Shown: positions 47,955-59,901 of the stretch, piece by piece | Layout: each line of letters begins with the position of its first letter | Position numbering within the stretch: the first letter of the stretch is position 1 | Assembly (NCBI RefSeq): GCF_000210295.1 | Contig: NC_026744.1 | Coordinates: 2,976,001 to 3,040,000, forward strand | From: Trypanosoma brucei gambiense DAL972 | Taxonomy: Eukaryota > Euglenozoa > Kinetoplastea > Trypanosomatida > Trypanosomatidae | Reading direction: 5' to 3' | Length of the DNA: 64,000 nt | Translations under genes and position numbers: made by a program | The notes under the pieces: model-generated | What the model was told of the DNA's origin: nothing | Databases searched by the model: none | Seen by the model: only the letters and a program-made list of their open reading frames with translations

Positions 47955-50900
47955 TGCGAAAAACTCTTAGGGTACGGAAATAGTCTCCCTGCAGATGTGC
48001 GCGGTGTGTGCTTGATTGTTGTGAGGGCACCCTGAGTACTTTGGCGGTGGTACTCTTCAACTGGCTGCGTGCGGCGTAGTGTTTTACAGAAAGGGGACAA
48101 ATTACCTAACTTATGTATATAGCCGAAAAAGGGGGGTGACAACACAGCACTTACAAACGGTGACATCATAAATATTAGGTACGAATGCTTATGTAATATG
48201 TAGCGGTGCCCTCAAATACTGAAGCGATCAAGGAACCAAAGTTGGTTTTGCACCACATCGGTGAGAGGTCCCCGATACGTCATGCGAGCCCCTAGAAGAC
48301 TGCATTAACAGTGACAGGTCAATGCACTAAGATATCCTGAATCACCGGCGGCGTATAGCTTGGCAAAAACTTCTCGCTTCCACTATTAGTTGCTGCAAAA
48401 TTTTGCACGGCACTTGAGAAATATGTGGTATAAAAGCAAAGAAAAAGTGTTCGAGCCAAAACGCATTGCACCGAAACACTGTCTTCTCCCTCACCCCAAC
48501 CCTGCTACGTTAACAAGTCACCAAAGTTCGTCACCGAACAAGGACAAGGTGTTCATTATTAGGAAGCAACTAATCCTTATGCACCTCGAGTTGCAGAAAC
48601 TATTTCTTTTTTTGGCACCCGAATAACCCAGTGTACTACAACTCTTTTTTTTTAAAAAAAAAATGAAGTAGTAATAGCCTTTTCTCCATTAGTTTTATTC
48701 GTCCATATGGCGAAATTGAACCTGTCACTTGCATATGGCCAATCTTTCTTCACCCATCGTCGGCGTGCGTTTTCACATTTACTGCCCATTTGTGTGTAAA
48801 GACGGACGCACGAAACAATGGTTTGCAGGACAACGAGGGAAATCAAGCCATACCATAGCCGCCTACTTTCTAAACCATCTCGTATCTGTTTGCACATTCA
48901 AGGGGAATGGTTATTTCCCACTGGCTGCTACAGTCAATGAATCGTAATAAAGACGCTACACGGGTATTGAAAGCACAGGCGAAAATACGTAGGACAACAT
49001 CTAATCGACACAATCTTCGTGGCAATTATAGTCTTTTCCCTACAATGGGAAACGCACTCCGCATGGTGACCCGCATACAAACGCACGGATCTGAGTTTGT
49101 GCATGTTTGTTAAAAAAAAAAACAACAAACAAACTATGTTAGCCCATCATTTCAAAGCATCCATTTGCCGTAAGGAAGGTAAGCCCAGACCACGGTTTCC
49201 CCACAACTTACCGCCAACACGAAGCAGCCGCTCGCAGCCGCGCCCCAACGCAAACGCATGGGACCTCTCGCCCGTCGGGGCGTGAGAGATCCCCGTGAGT
49301 TTCGGTGGGCAGGCGGGGGTAACAACGTGAAAGCTTCCTCCGCCCATTTCTGGGCTATGATGAAATATTAGCTCCGCCACCCCTCCTGAAGCTTCCCTTC
49401 CGCATACCGGGCGCCGCTTGCTGCCACCGCGAGGAAATACGAATCACCGACGACATATCGGCGGGTGTGGTGGGGGAAGCCAGGGGGTGGACAACTAAAC
49501 AGAGTGGTATCCCAACAAAGCGCAGCTGGCCCCCCGCCGTCCGACGCCGTAGCTTGCGAGCAAGGGGGGACCGTTACGGAGATGAGGAATGCTGGTGGTT
49601 CTTTAGTTATCCCATACATACGGGACAGCGGGCCCAGCGTCATGAAAACCCCTTTAAAACGCCTAAAGGGACGGAAGCAGCTACTGTTAGCCCCGAAGCA
49701 CGCCCACAAGAGCATGGAGGTGCCTTGGAGGGCGCTCCGCAGACTGGCATGCAATTTCTTTGTCCTTTTAGTCGTGTTAACCCCTCACCTTTTCCTGTGG
49801 AAGGCGTGTCGGCTGCTGATCTGAACGAAGCGGTGAATGACCACTGCCACTCCCGGCGCTTGGACGAGCGGCCAATTAAGAGCATGACCTTCGCAAAGAA
49901 AGTTGGAGGGCCGGGGCGCTATATGGGAAAACCCCCCTCGACGACGTGAGGAAGCTGTCGCACACGATTGAATCTAGTTCCGTGAGTTTCCCATGAAGGT
50001 CCTTAATAGGTTTTGATTTCGCTCCAGAAGCTTACTTCGCAACCTTTGAGTGGTTGATGCGCTTTCGCAAAGATTGCTCCACTTTCACCTGTTAACATCC
50101 TCGCTCTTTGAATTTCAAGGGTCACAACCATTAGGTTTCGAGGAATCACTCAAAAAAACCTCTACCAAGCCCGGAAATTTCCCCTTCCAGGTGCTGTCAG
50201 AGGAAGTGCTGCTTCCGAGATGCGTGGTCCTTTGTTCGACCCCCTCCCGTCCCTCGAGAGGGTGTCGTCCACTCCATCTTTGGAGGAATCGGATAACGGC
50301 GCCCCCGTCCTTTACAGCGGAAGAGTTCCTCCTCCCAACGAAAGTTCTGCCCTAGCACCCAATTTACTGGCTAACGACTGGGAATTTGCCGTTCCGTGTT
50401 GGTATTGAGTACTCCCTCCACTTTAACCCTTCTTGATCGCCATGGCTGTGCGTCAGCTTTGTTTCGACCGCTTTGCAAAAAAAGAAAAAAAATGCCATCC
50501 CCTCCCGAGCCGTCCTCCGTGCTCCTTCGCCGAGGAAAAGCGTATTTTATCTGCCGGGGCCGGGAGCGCCTCTAGGAGAAGGAAAATAGCGTAAACCCCC
50601 TCGCCAGCGCGGTGGTAGTTGGGGGTGGCACTAGCTCAAACAGGTGCGGAGGTCGCACAAAACTTGTTGTAGGTTTTTTTTCGCGAGGATGGGCATCGTC
50701 TGGCAAAACCGAGAGGTGGCGGGCGCCGTTGCTATTGCCCCCAAAACTGGGAGACTTCAGTCAGCGGTGTAGCGATTAAGGATGCAACGCGTACGGTTGT
50801 CGCCGCCGCTCCTCCGGTTCCCAGGTTCCCTCTTTCCGAAAAAAAATTTGTTCAGTAAGGCAATCCCACTGGCAATTCAGACCTGCCGTCTCTTTGTTTC

Positions 50901-50990
50901 CTACAGTGAACCTTCGTTATTATTATTATCACTATAGTTGTATGTGTGAGGTTATCCGGAGTGCGCGTGACTCAGCCGAGCGTATGGACT
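47955..50990. other. Gene-free 5' flank of the trans-sialidase-like gene
   Basis: About 3.0 kb. From 48.1 to 49.3 kb the plus strand is A/C-rich, so the minus strand is T/G-rich upstream of the gene. At 49.4-50.4 kb there are overlapping open frames of 100-160 codons on both strands (for example 49467-49949) with no recognised similarity; possibly an old repeat remnant. No RNA gene was recognised. Confidence 0.5.
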
Positions 50991-51346
50991 TCGGAGAGGG
51001 GTGGGGAGTATGTGGCGCTAGTACCCGCCGTCAGCATCGCGTGGGCTTATTTTCTTCTGGGTCTTCTTCTGAGCAGTTACCCTGGATGAAAGGCTGGAGT
51101 GGCAGAAAAGACGTGTCCTTGATTTATGCGTACCACACCTGCCTCTTACATTTTCTGTTGTTGAATACGTGTGTGCGGGAAGACGTGGTGGCTACTTCGG
51201 TCTTCTCGCCGAGCACCTCATGTGCCTTGCTCGAGTGCTGAGTCTGCGCGGCGCGACGGGTGGGCAGTAGGGAGGGGGCTTGTACATAGAAAAAAAAACT
51301 AGAGCCACCGGATGCTCTTTGTGCGACCCTGGTGAAAGTGAGAAAG
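50991..51346. repeat. 356-bp direct repeat, copy B
   Basis: Second copy of the repeat at 45404-45759, offset by exactly 5587 bases throughout. The flanks beyond both ends are unrelated. Confidence 0.95.
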
Positions 51347-54300
51347 TTTCCAACGGTCTATTCTCGGGTTACCTCTTCTGGATATTTACCGAAGTAGGCC
51401 CGCTGTTTTTACATGTGCGTAGCGACGCTGGTTGCCGCTGCGTGTTTTGTCTTCCGTGTTAAGGTTGCGGTGGCCCAAAAGTCTACAAGCTGTTTGGAGG
51501 CTACTGTGGCGCACGGCGTCTGTTTCGTGGCCCTGTCGAATGTTGTTTTTTGTCATTTGTGTTGCGTGCATGTCGTGAGCGGTGGATAAAGATATGCGAC
51601 ACTTACAGTATATGCTGGTTTCAACAGGTAATGCTGGTGCCTACTAGGTCGTAAAATGTCGTTACGGGACCTTGCAAATTTTGGTCGGCGTCGAAAAAGA
51701 GGAGTGCCGAATGCAAAGGTGTTGTTGCACTAACCTTAGGAATGCGAAAATTTCGTGTTGAAGTACCTGCTTCATTCGCATACAGGTAGAGAATTGGTTG
51801 ATAATACTTTCCGGCCACCGAGTTACGTCACTCTGTTAGAGAGCAGAGTTGATTTTTTATTAATGTGGCAATCGGGACATATATGGTACATGTCAACCCC
51901 TTGTTGCCACGGTGAGGTCTGTGACAGGTGTGCGTGCTGTTTTCACGTTAGAATCGTGTAATAAGTGTTTAAAAGGTTGGGAAATCTGACATTTCTTCCA
52001 CCCAAATTCTCAAACGCGTTTCCTCGTATGGAATTTGCGTTGGTTTTTGGTTGATTTGTATACACAGGACTAATGTTTTTTGTACTCGACAGTGAGGGTT
52101 GCCGGAAATATCAGGATGGTGTTAATAACCCTCCCCCCATCAAGGATAATAAGCGAAAGGAGGGAGACGGGAGCGGGGGGCCACTTGCTGACTGTTTGGC
52201 CTTTGGCGCGGAGAGGGGCTTGACGAGGTACAATGTGTAGAAATTTGAAACTTTTGTTTTCTATCATTGGAATTATATATATTTCTCCGTGTAGTGAAAT
52301 GATCCTTTGACGGAACTTGAAAGTTTTTTTAATGATCTCTCTCTCTGTTTTTGTGGAGTAGCAGCCGCTTTTCTTTCATTTACTTTGAATGTATTAATGT
52401 GCTTAGGGGAAAAGACGCTTACTCGTGTTTCCCTGCTGGTACACTCACCGACATTTTATTAGGACAAACACACCCGCGTATATAAACAAAACAATTTTGA
52501 TGTTGCGGCGGTTGCTACTGAAACAATGGTGCCAGCCAAACGGTGGATGACTGGGATAAAACTTCGATACCATTGTGGAACGAGTAGAGGGGAAATAAAG
52601 TTGGTGCTACCCTATCCGTCCCAGAACTCTTTAGATCCACCCCGCTGGGACGACCCCATCTGTATACCATGGGATGTGATACCCAATTGGCACTCTTTTT
52701 GCATTTCCCCCCTCCAGGATAGGAGCCGGGGGCGTTTATCATCCTCTTTTAAAATTTCTGTTGATAGGTCTTCACCATTTTCAGAAAAGAAACAAAACAG
52801 TTCGTGCAGGCAGGGTTCCGTTCTAAGTCGCTTGGATTGGGAGCGGACTTGCTAAACGTGTCTGATTTCTGACACACTTGATGTGATCGTCACCGGAAAC
52901 ACAGACGTCTTGGCGATACTCCCCCCGTAACTGGCTGATTGTAGGTTGCACACATTTTGCACGGCTTGTTACCACGGCGTGTGAGGGAGGTGCGGTACTA
53001 ACGACCATAGAAAAACAATCGAAAAAAAGGTCCGCCCCTTCGTTTGCCATGAGTGAGATTATGTGAGCTACCTCAGCGATCTTTCCTGGATTCAGTGAGA
53101 ATGCGTATTGAATTCTATTGAGACCCTAGGGATGCACGGCGGTGTAATTGTCTATAGATGTCTATAACCCGTGGTACATTTCCAAGTAAGGTATGTTGAA
53201 CTCATTCGTTTATCGGTCGTCCGTATAGCAATGGCCAAGAAGGGTTAAAAACTCAAGACATTGGAGCCTTCGCGATTGTGGTGTGGGGAATAATGACGTA
53301 TACATGTACGTAATGTTCGACGGCATTTGGCCCATCTCAAAATGGAGTTCGCTTTGGTGGGTTCGGACTAAACATGGACTTAATTTATTAAAGACGGTGA
53401 GCAGATGATTTGTTGCAATACGTAAATAAGTTTCCCCAAGGAGAAACCTGGCGAATATTTTTGGCATGTGATAGCATATTAACCGTCAAATGTAACACCC
53501 CATTCAGCGGCAAAACCTCTTTCTGAAACCTTGCTCGTTTGTTTTACTACCATCACGCTCATATCCGGCCCTTAAGGGGCTGAAAGGTTTGCAAGCGGCT
53601 CCGTCGATAATTTCCTATCGACGTGGTCTATTCGCATAGCATGTGTTGTATCATACTGTGTTCATTTTTGTCGATGGGTGCATGTGTGTGGGTGCTTCGT
53701 ATTTTTTCCAATTTTACTTCATCCGAGCAACGAAGTCAAATAACACCATTCGAAGCAAACTATGGAACCCCTGCGTTGTCATCGCAATTTAAGAAGTAGA
53801 CTATACACGTGTAGACGCTAGCACCTTTTTTTTTTTTGGGGGGGGTGATTGATTGAAAATATTGTTGTTGACATTCCGATCGTTACTTTGGTTACCGGAG
53901 TGGCAATCCCGCCTGAAAGCGTCGCGCAGGTAAGCCTTTTTATCATTATGTATGCGTTTCGGTATATATATATATATTAGGCTCGGTACTTGCCGTCTCT
54001 GTTTTACTCGGGTTATGGCTGCTGCTACCCTACTGTTACCTTGTTATTTGTCAGCGGTTGGGGTCTCTTCATTTTTACAGTGGAGGTGCTTGTGGATAAG
54101 AGGCACCTACGAACTAACGTAGGTTTGTACCAATCACTCACTCATGCCATCTGCCATGAGGCGGGTGCTAGCGGAGATAGGCACGTCTTTCCCGTAGAGT
54201 AACCTGCGCTTTTTTGACTGCTGCGGTGTTTGGTTAGTGCAATCTACAAGTTTACGTGATTATTTGTGGTAGTTCCTTTTTTTTTTTTGAGGAAAGAAAA

Positions 54301-57300
54301 GTGTCTTTGCACCATAATGCTGTATCCAAGCTATTGCCGGCGCCATGGAAAGATATTTTCATATGTATATTACATGCAACTTAATTTCCAGGGAATGCGC
54401 TCAGTGTATGAATGCTGTACACATTCTTTTCTTTTTTTTTTTTTGCATTCTTTGCCTGGAGACAGCGGTAAATGTGAACTGCCTGAAAGTGTGTCTAGGT
54501 TATTTTTTCCATTCACTTCACCGCCCAACTCGGTGTGGTTGAGTTTCCCATGACCCAGTCGGTGTGATATCTGTTATTACATATTTTTTGCTACCATTTT
54601 GTTTCGCGTTTTCTACTTGAGCATGTTATGGCCATGACCACCAAAAGGATCAGAATTACCATTTCCCACTGTGTTTTTCTCTACTAACGCCTCAACGCCA
54701 GTGCCGCGCCAGCAAACGTCTTATATCATAGGGGAAGAATTGTTTGCAGTCTGAATCAATTGTGTTTGGGTAGTACTGGATCGTGCTCCTGTTTTCACAT
54801 TTTGAGATGTTGCGAGTGAAAAGGATACCAAGGGACCGCTTACCTGCTTCTACTTACTCGGCCGCGGCTGTACGCCTCTTGTAAGCATATTCTTAAGTTG
54901 CTCCCTTTTCGTGTCTCGGGTGGGTGTTTAATGAAATCGGTTTACAAACTACTAGATTGCACTTCAGATGATAGGAGGGAGCTGGAACTCAAGACAGTTG
55001 GAGTGCCCGTTTCTGGGTAGCAAGGGGGGGAAATTGATGTTCTTTGTTCTAAGAAGTTGCTTTTGCATGCGGGATGGAGGTTCGACAAGGCTTCTGCTTT
55101 GCGGTAGAGGTTGCTGTTAGCACTGATTTCACTCGTACTTGGGGGGAACCCTGCCATTAATAAGCAGTATGTTTGAGGGAGCAGCTCATCTTTCTTATTA
55201 TTGTGCAGTGCCCCGTTCCACCTTTCTGCTGGGTCCACGCAGTTCTCTCAGCAACGTGTGCGCGGATCTAATCCATAGATTCAAGGAACGAAGTCTTTTT
55301 CGACGGTCATAGCTGTTGAACTTCCGGCTCGGTTGGGTCACGAGCAGTGAATCGTGGTAGCGGTGCACCAGAGGTGTGGGTCTCTGTTACAATTTTAAAG
55401 GTTGCAATTGGTTTGCACGATCACATCAGAGTTGACACAGCACTTGCACTCCTGCTGGGGTCCAGGGTGTATTGAGTGACTTGCACCTTCCTGGTGCCGT
55501 CGGTTACCGGTTCCTGCGAAAAACTTTTTGGCACGTGTTGACGAACCCCGCTGCTGGTGTGTGGTGTTCTGTGCAAACTTTTTTTTTTTTGAGCAGCACT
55601 AATTTCCAGCCAGCTGAGGATCTTTTCTACAGCAAAGTGGGGAGGGCAGGGAGACCTCGTGCTGGGACTGATGAAAACGCGCTTTCTTAAAAACATGGCT
55701 AGTGTACCGCTCTCCTTGTTGTTCCGAAAGCGAGTATGTTTCGGAGTTGTCTTGCCTCCAGCCACATGATTTGCAGTGAATTTCAACTGCTAAAAACAAT
55801 GTGAATGCCCAAGGCGCAACATGCTTGCTGTTCCGCCAAATAAACTAGTGTGTGATTGTGCTAAAAGGAAATGCAAAAGGATTTGAAACCTTACGTTCAG
55901 ATCTTAAAGAACTGTGAGACCCCTTTTTTTCTGGATGGCACTCAATTACTTCCCTGGTTGGAGCAGTCACAGTTACAACCTAGCCAACTTACATGTCGTA
56001 GTACAAGCCCCCCTTTCAAGAAGGTAGCTCTGGGTTAAGCAGAAGCTGTTATGTGATGCCTGCTATTTATACCGCGGTTCTGACTCACTTCTTTTCGTGC
56101 TATCAACAGCGGTTTCTTTGCACTGGTCGACGACTAGTGTGATTTAACGGGAATTTGTTGTGGTAGGTAGCCGAAATTGGCTTCAGGTGCATCACGTAAA
56201 ATTCCTCACCAGTTGTATTTTCGTCGGCACATCCTCGTCATCGGAATCTGTTGTCGCACTACCTTGAGTGGATCCGTGACAGAGTGGGTAATTTCCGGGG
56301 CGTTGTTCTGGTGCTTACTAGAGTGGGCTCGTTGTTTTCAAGTCAAACATATCTTCAGGATAAGGGGCGCCAATAGGCACGTGGCTACCCCCTCCCCTAG
56401 TGAGAGGATTTGTCGCGCTTTTGGCGGGTGTATCCAGCCGTTTTTTTTTTTTGCTGAACCGCTACGGCTCGTGGGGCTTGGCATTATGCTGGTGCCGAGT
56501 GCCTATGCTTAACAGAAGAGTCGGCAATCGTTAAGTGTCCCCTGTGTTGCTGAAGGAGGGGTCTTCTGGTGAACCGGCTCCGTTTCGCTAAAGTTTCCTT
56601 AGTTTTCGGCGGCGGCGTTACGTGGTCAGAAATTGTTGTGATTACTGCCAAGGCACTGCGGTAGTTGCTGTGTTAACACGCTCAGGGACTACTTAATCTT
56701 TTACTGAGCTGTGCGCTCTCGTGTTTGCACCGTTCTCCATGGGTTGCCTAACGGAGCAGCACTGTGTGCGGCAAGTCGAAGGTAGTAATTAGCCATGCAG
56801 GTGGGGAGATGCCACCCACACCAAGTGGTGATGTTACTGGTTCCGTGGGTGGTTATATCGACTGAAGCAAACAAAAACATATGGTTATAGTATCGGTTTT
56901 CGCAACTGTCGCTTCAGCTGCGGCGGCTGACGAGGCCCACAGGCTGTGAAGCACTCGTCGGTGTCGACCCTTTTTATCTTTCTTGAGACCGCACTTGTCA
57001 AACATTTCATCTTGATACCCCTACTTGTAGGCAGCGCGGCGCCCTTGTGGTTTGACATTTGGCACCACTAAACATGTGTGTTGTTGTCTCAGGGTTCGGT
57101 CCTCCGGCTACGTTTAACGGGGGTTATGTGAGAATGATAGGGGAGGGTTTCCGTTTTTTCGCCACCATCTGGGTGATGTGGGTGGTGGCGTTATCAGCTG
57201 AAATACAGTTGCTGTTTGCGCGCGCTGGCGTCAGCAAGGGGGGATATCGTTATGGTCTTAGTACTTTTATTATTTTACTCGCACAAGTGTTTCTTGGTAC

Positions 57301-57483
57301 GGAATGGAGTCGTACTCTTCGTATCAAGTTTCTTACGCTTTACCATTGCTGCTTAAGTAAAGAAAAAAATAATCACCATTATGATCTGTATCTGTTTGTA
57401 TCACGCTTCAGTGAAGGCTCAAGGTTATCTACGTAGTAATACACGTGTATATTGCGCGTGGGAGGAGAGGCGCTGGTAAACGG
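51347..57483. other. Six-kilobase T/G-rich gene-free region upstream of the cullin gene
   Basis: No open frame has a credible protein. The plus strand is visibly T/G-rich, with T runs next to G runs (53826-53846 is T12G8) and an AT tract at 53961-53976. Located between a minus-strand gene on the left and plus-strand genes on the right, it has the place and composition of a polymerase II transcription start region of trypanosomes. That function is inferred. A 125-codon frame at 57059-57436 just upstream of the cullin gene is probably chance. Confidence 0.55.
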
Positions 57484-59901
57484 ATGGAGCAGACCAACCA
57501 TGATGATGTCAGCTCTGCTGAAGTTGCGAGGGCTTACTCAGGATCTTTGGGTGCATCATCGTTTCAGTTTACTCCCCTTTGGGAAAGCGTTGACTACGTT
57601 TGTAGTATTATACTAAGTTGGTATGACTTCCCTGATTTCAAAGGTGGAGAGGCGCTGCAACAGCTTGTGCGTGCGTACACAATCGTCTGCCGGTTAGTTT
57701 CTTCCCCTTGTACTGGGTGCCCACCACTCGCTAGACCCTCAGTGGAGAGAGATATTGTTACTGCTGCTGAGGTTACGCAGTCTTTGGTGGTTTATAGCCG
57801 TATCTGCGATATGATACGCAAGAGACTGGATACCGTAGTTGGAATGCGCTTCAGGGATGCTGCGGAACAGCCACCCCCACGTCTTCTGGAGGACTACATT
57901 GTCGAATGGAAGAGATTCATTACTTCCGTCAATATGCTGAAATTCGTATTTTCTTATCTCCACGGACCATGGCAGAAATATGGCGTACCACCTGGTCTCA
58001 TGCAGTCCACTGAGGTAATTGCCCTCAACAAGTGGAGCGAAATGTTAATGAACACTAATTTTCAAGAGGCCCTTACCAACCAGATTTTTGAGCTTGTTGC
58101 CATGGATCGACATCACCATCCAAACATGGAAAGGGCTCAAATTCTTCGGGAAGTGGGCCATGCTTTGGGTGTGGTAAGTGACGCAAGGAGTAACTGGTAT
58201 GTTACCCTTGTGGAAGAGCGCTACCTCCAACAATTAACCGATTTCTGTAAGCTTAAGACTGAAGAGATGAAACTGGGTGATGTTGAGCACTATATTGAAG
58301 AAGCCCTCACCATTTTCAGGGATGAGACGGAGCGCGCCATTCGCTTGCTGGCGCAGAGCTCGATACAGCCGGTGGTCCAACGAATAGCTGAGGTGCTCAT
58401 CAATGACGAACTTTCATTCTTGGATGAGTTCATTTCCAGTGAAATAGTTAAAAATAGGGTGACTCAGCTGCGCCAGTTATACTCGTTGCTTTCACAAAGT
58501 CAAGTTGGACTGAGACATTTGAGGGATGAATTTAAAAAGTGTGTCATTGAAAAGGGGCGTCGTGAAATCAATGAGGCGTGCGAAAGGGCTAAGAACTCGA
58601 ATACTGGCGTTTACCAAGTTGCCCTTGAAAAAGTTATTTCAGTGTACAGGGATTTTCAGTTACCAATGAAGGCCTTCGGAGATAAGGGGGATTTTGAGAA
58701 GGAGCTCATTGATGGGCTTCATAATGTCTTAACAGCTTGTTCCTATCTTGACCCCCAAAACATGTTGGGACGTGAGGTGGCGCGATTTGCTCACAACGAA
58801 CTGATTTCCAGAAAATTGGGGGTCCGCTGCGAAGAAGACGAAGGAAATATGAATAACATTGTTATATTATTTCGCGTTCTTCCCACAAAGAACCTGTTTG
58901 TGGAAACATACCCTATGTACCTCTGCTCACGGCTCCTGTCTACTGAGTATGTTGTTGAAAACGAGCGGTTGCTTATACAGGAAATAACACAGACGGGAGA
59001 ATGCACGAGAGATTTTATGAACAAGTGCGCAACGATGTTGAATGACGTGGGGGAAGTCAGTGAGAGGCTGTCAGAACAGTTTCGAGATAAGGCGGGACTG
59101 ACGGATTTGAACTTCCACCCAACTGTCCTGAATAGTTATTTCTGGCCAAATTTCTTACCTGAACCCGAGATGGCTATTCCTGGTTACTTGCAGATGAAGT
59201 TGTTGGAATTCGGGAAGTTTTTTCAGGATGTGTGTCCGAGACGCCACATCAGCTACGTCAACAGGTTATCACAGGGTGTATTGAGGTTTAACCTTTCTGA
59301 TGCTTCTCCAGTGCAAGGCTTGGACATCTGTGTGGGCGTCCGGCACCTACCGGTTGCTGAGTTATTCAACTGCTGTGCCGAATGGGAGCTTCAGGAGCTG
59401 ATACAAAGTGTAGGAAATGATAACTCTAACAGCTGCTTAAGTGCTATAAATGATTTTGCGAAGCACGGTATACTCGATATTCACGAGGAGGGAGGTGTGA
59501 CGTTGAAAAGCCACTTGCGGGAAGTTCTTCCAGGCTGCCGTGTTTCCATCGGACGCACGCCCGACATCAGGAACAGAAAGATAGTTTTGCATGAAACGAA
59601 GCTCGATCGAGAGACCAAAGTGGATGGAGCAGGTTCTTCTGATTTCTCACCAGAACGCTACGATGTTAATACCACCACAGAGCAGATGGTAGCATTGTCC
59701 ACACAGGCCACGCTTATTCGTGCGTTTAAAAGTGAAGGGACTGCTTCTTTTTCGCAGTTGTTCGAAAGAGTCGAGAATGAGTCACCGGCGCACTTAAAGC
59801 CATCGATCCAACAGATGAAAGTAGCCTTGGAGTTTCTCATCAGCCGTGAATTCGTCCGAAGAAATGAAGACGGTACAGACACGTTTTCGTACGTTACATA
59901 A
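57484..59901 (+). CDS. Cullin, ubiquitin-ligase scaffold
   Basis: Scaffold of a cullin-RING ligase, binding an adaptor at the N terminus and RBX1 at the C terminus. 805 residues from ATG 57484; the open frame also reaches a GTG at 57445. The N-terminal two thirds are helical cullin repeats. The cullin-homology domain is marked by VLNSYFWPNF, the counterpart of VLTTGYWP, and the following LLEFGKFFQDV. The neddylation region near the end reads ATLIRAFKSEG, placing the likely NEDD8-acceptor lysine at K749. The winged-helix end matches cullins: QMKVALEFLISREFVRR, then TFSYVT. The subtype cannot be assigned from motifs. First gene of the right-hand plus-strand unit. Confidence 0.92.
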   Translation: MEQTNHDDVSSAEVARAYSGSLGASSFQFTPLWESVDYVCSIILSWYDFPDFKGGEALQQLVRAYTIVCRLVSSPCTGCPPLARPSVERDIVTAAEVTQSLVVYSRICDMIRKRLDTVVGMRFRDAAEQPPPRLLEDYIVEWKRFITSVNMLKFVFSYLHGPWQKYGVPPGLMQSTEVIALNKWSEMLMNTNFQEALTNQIFELVAMDRHHHPNMERAQILREVGHALGVVSDARSNWYVTLVEERYLQQLTDFCKLKTEEMKLGDVEHYIEEALTIFRDETERAIRLLAQSSIQPVVQRIAEVLINDELSFLDEFISSEIVKNRVTQLRQLYSLLSQSQVGLRHLRDEFKKCVIEKGRREINEACERAKNSNTGVYQVALEKVISVYRDFQLPMKAFGDKGDFEKELIDGLHNVLTACSYLDPQNMLGREVARFAHNELISRKLGVRCEEDEGNMNNIVILFRVLPTKNLFVETYPMYLCSRLLSTEYVVENERLLIQEITQTGECTRDFMNKCATMLNDVGEVSERLSEQFRDKAGLTDLNFHPTVLNSYFWPNFLPEPEMAIPGYLQMKLLEFGKFFQDVCPRRHISYVNRLSQGVLRFNLSDASPVQGLDICVGVRHLPVAELFNCCAEWELQELIQSVGNDNSNSCLSAINDFAKHGILDIHEEGGVTLKSHLREVLPGCRVSIGRTPDIRNRKIVLHETKLDRETKVDGAGSSDFSPERYDVNTTTEQMVALSTQATLIRAFKSEGTASFSQLFERVENESPAHLKPSIQQMKVALEFLISREFVRRNEDGTDTFSYVT

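Noticed and set aside
49368..49949. Overlapping open frames of 119-160 codons on both strands
   Set aside because: Frames overlap on three registers with no recognised domain. Kept only as a possible decayed repeat in the description of the flank.
57059..57436. 125-codon plus-strand frame just upstream of the cullin gene
   Set aside because: No similarity and T/G-rich composition like the surrounding region; more likely 5' flank.
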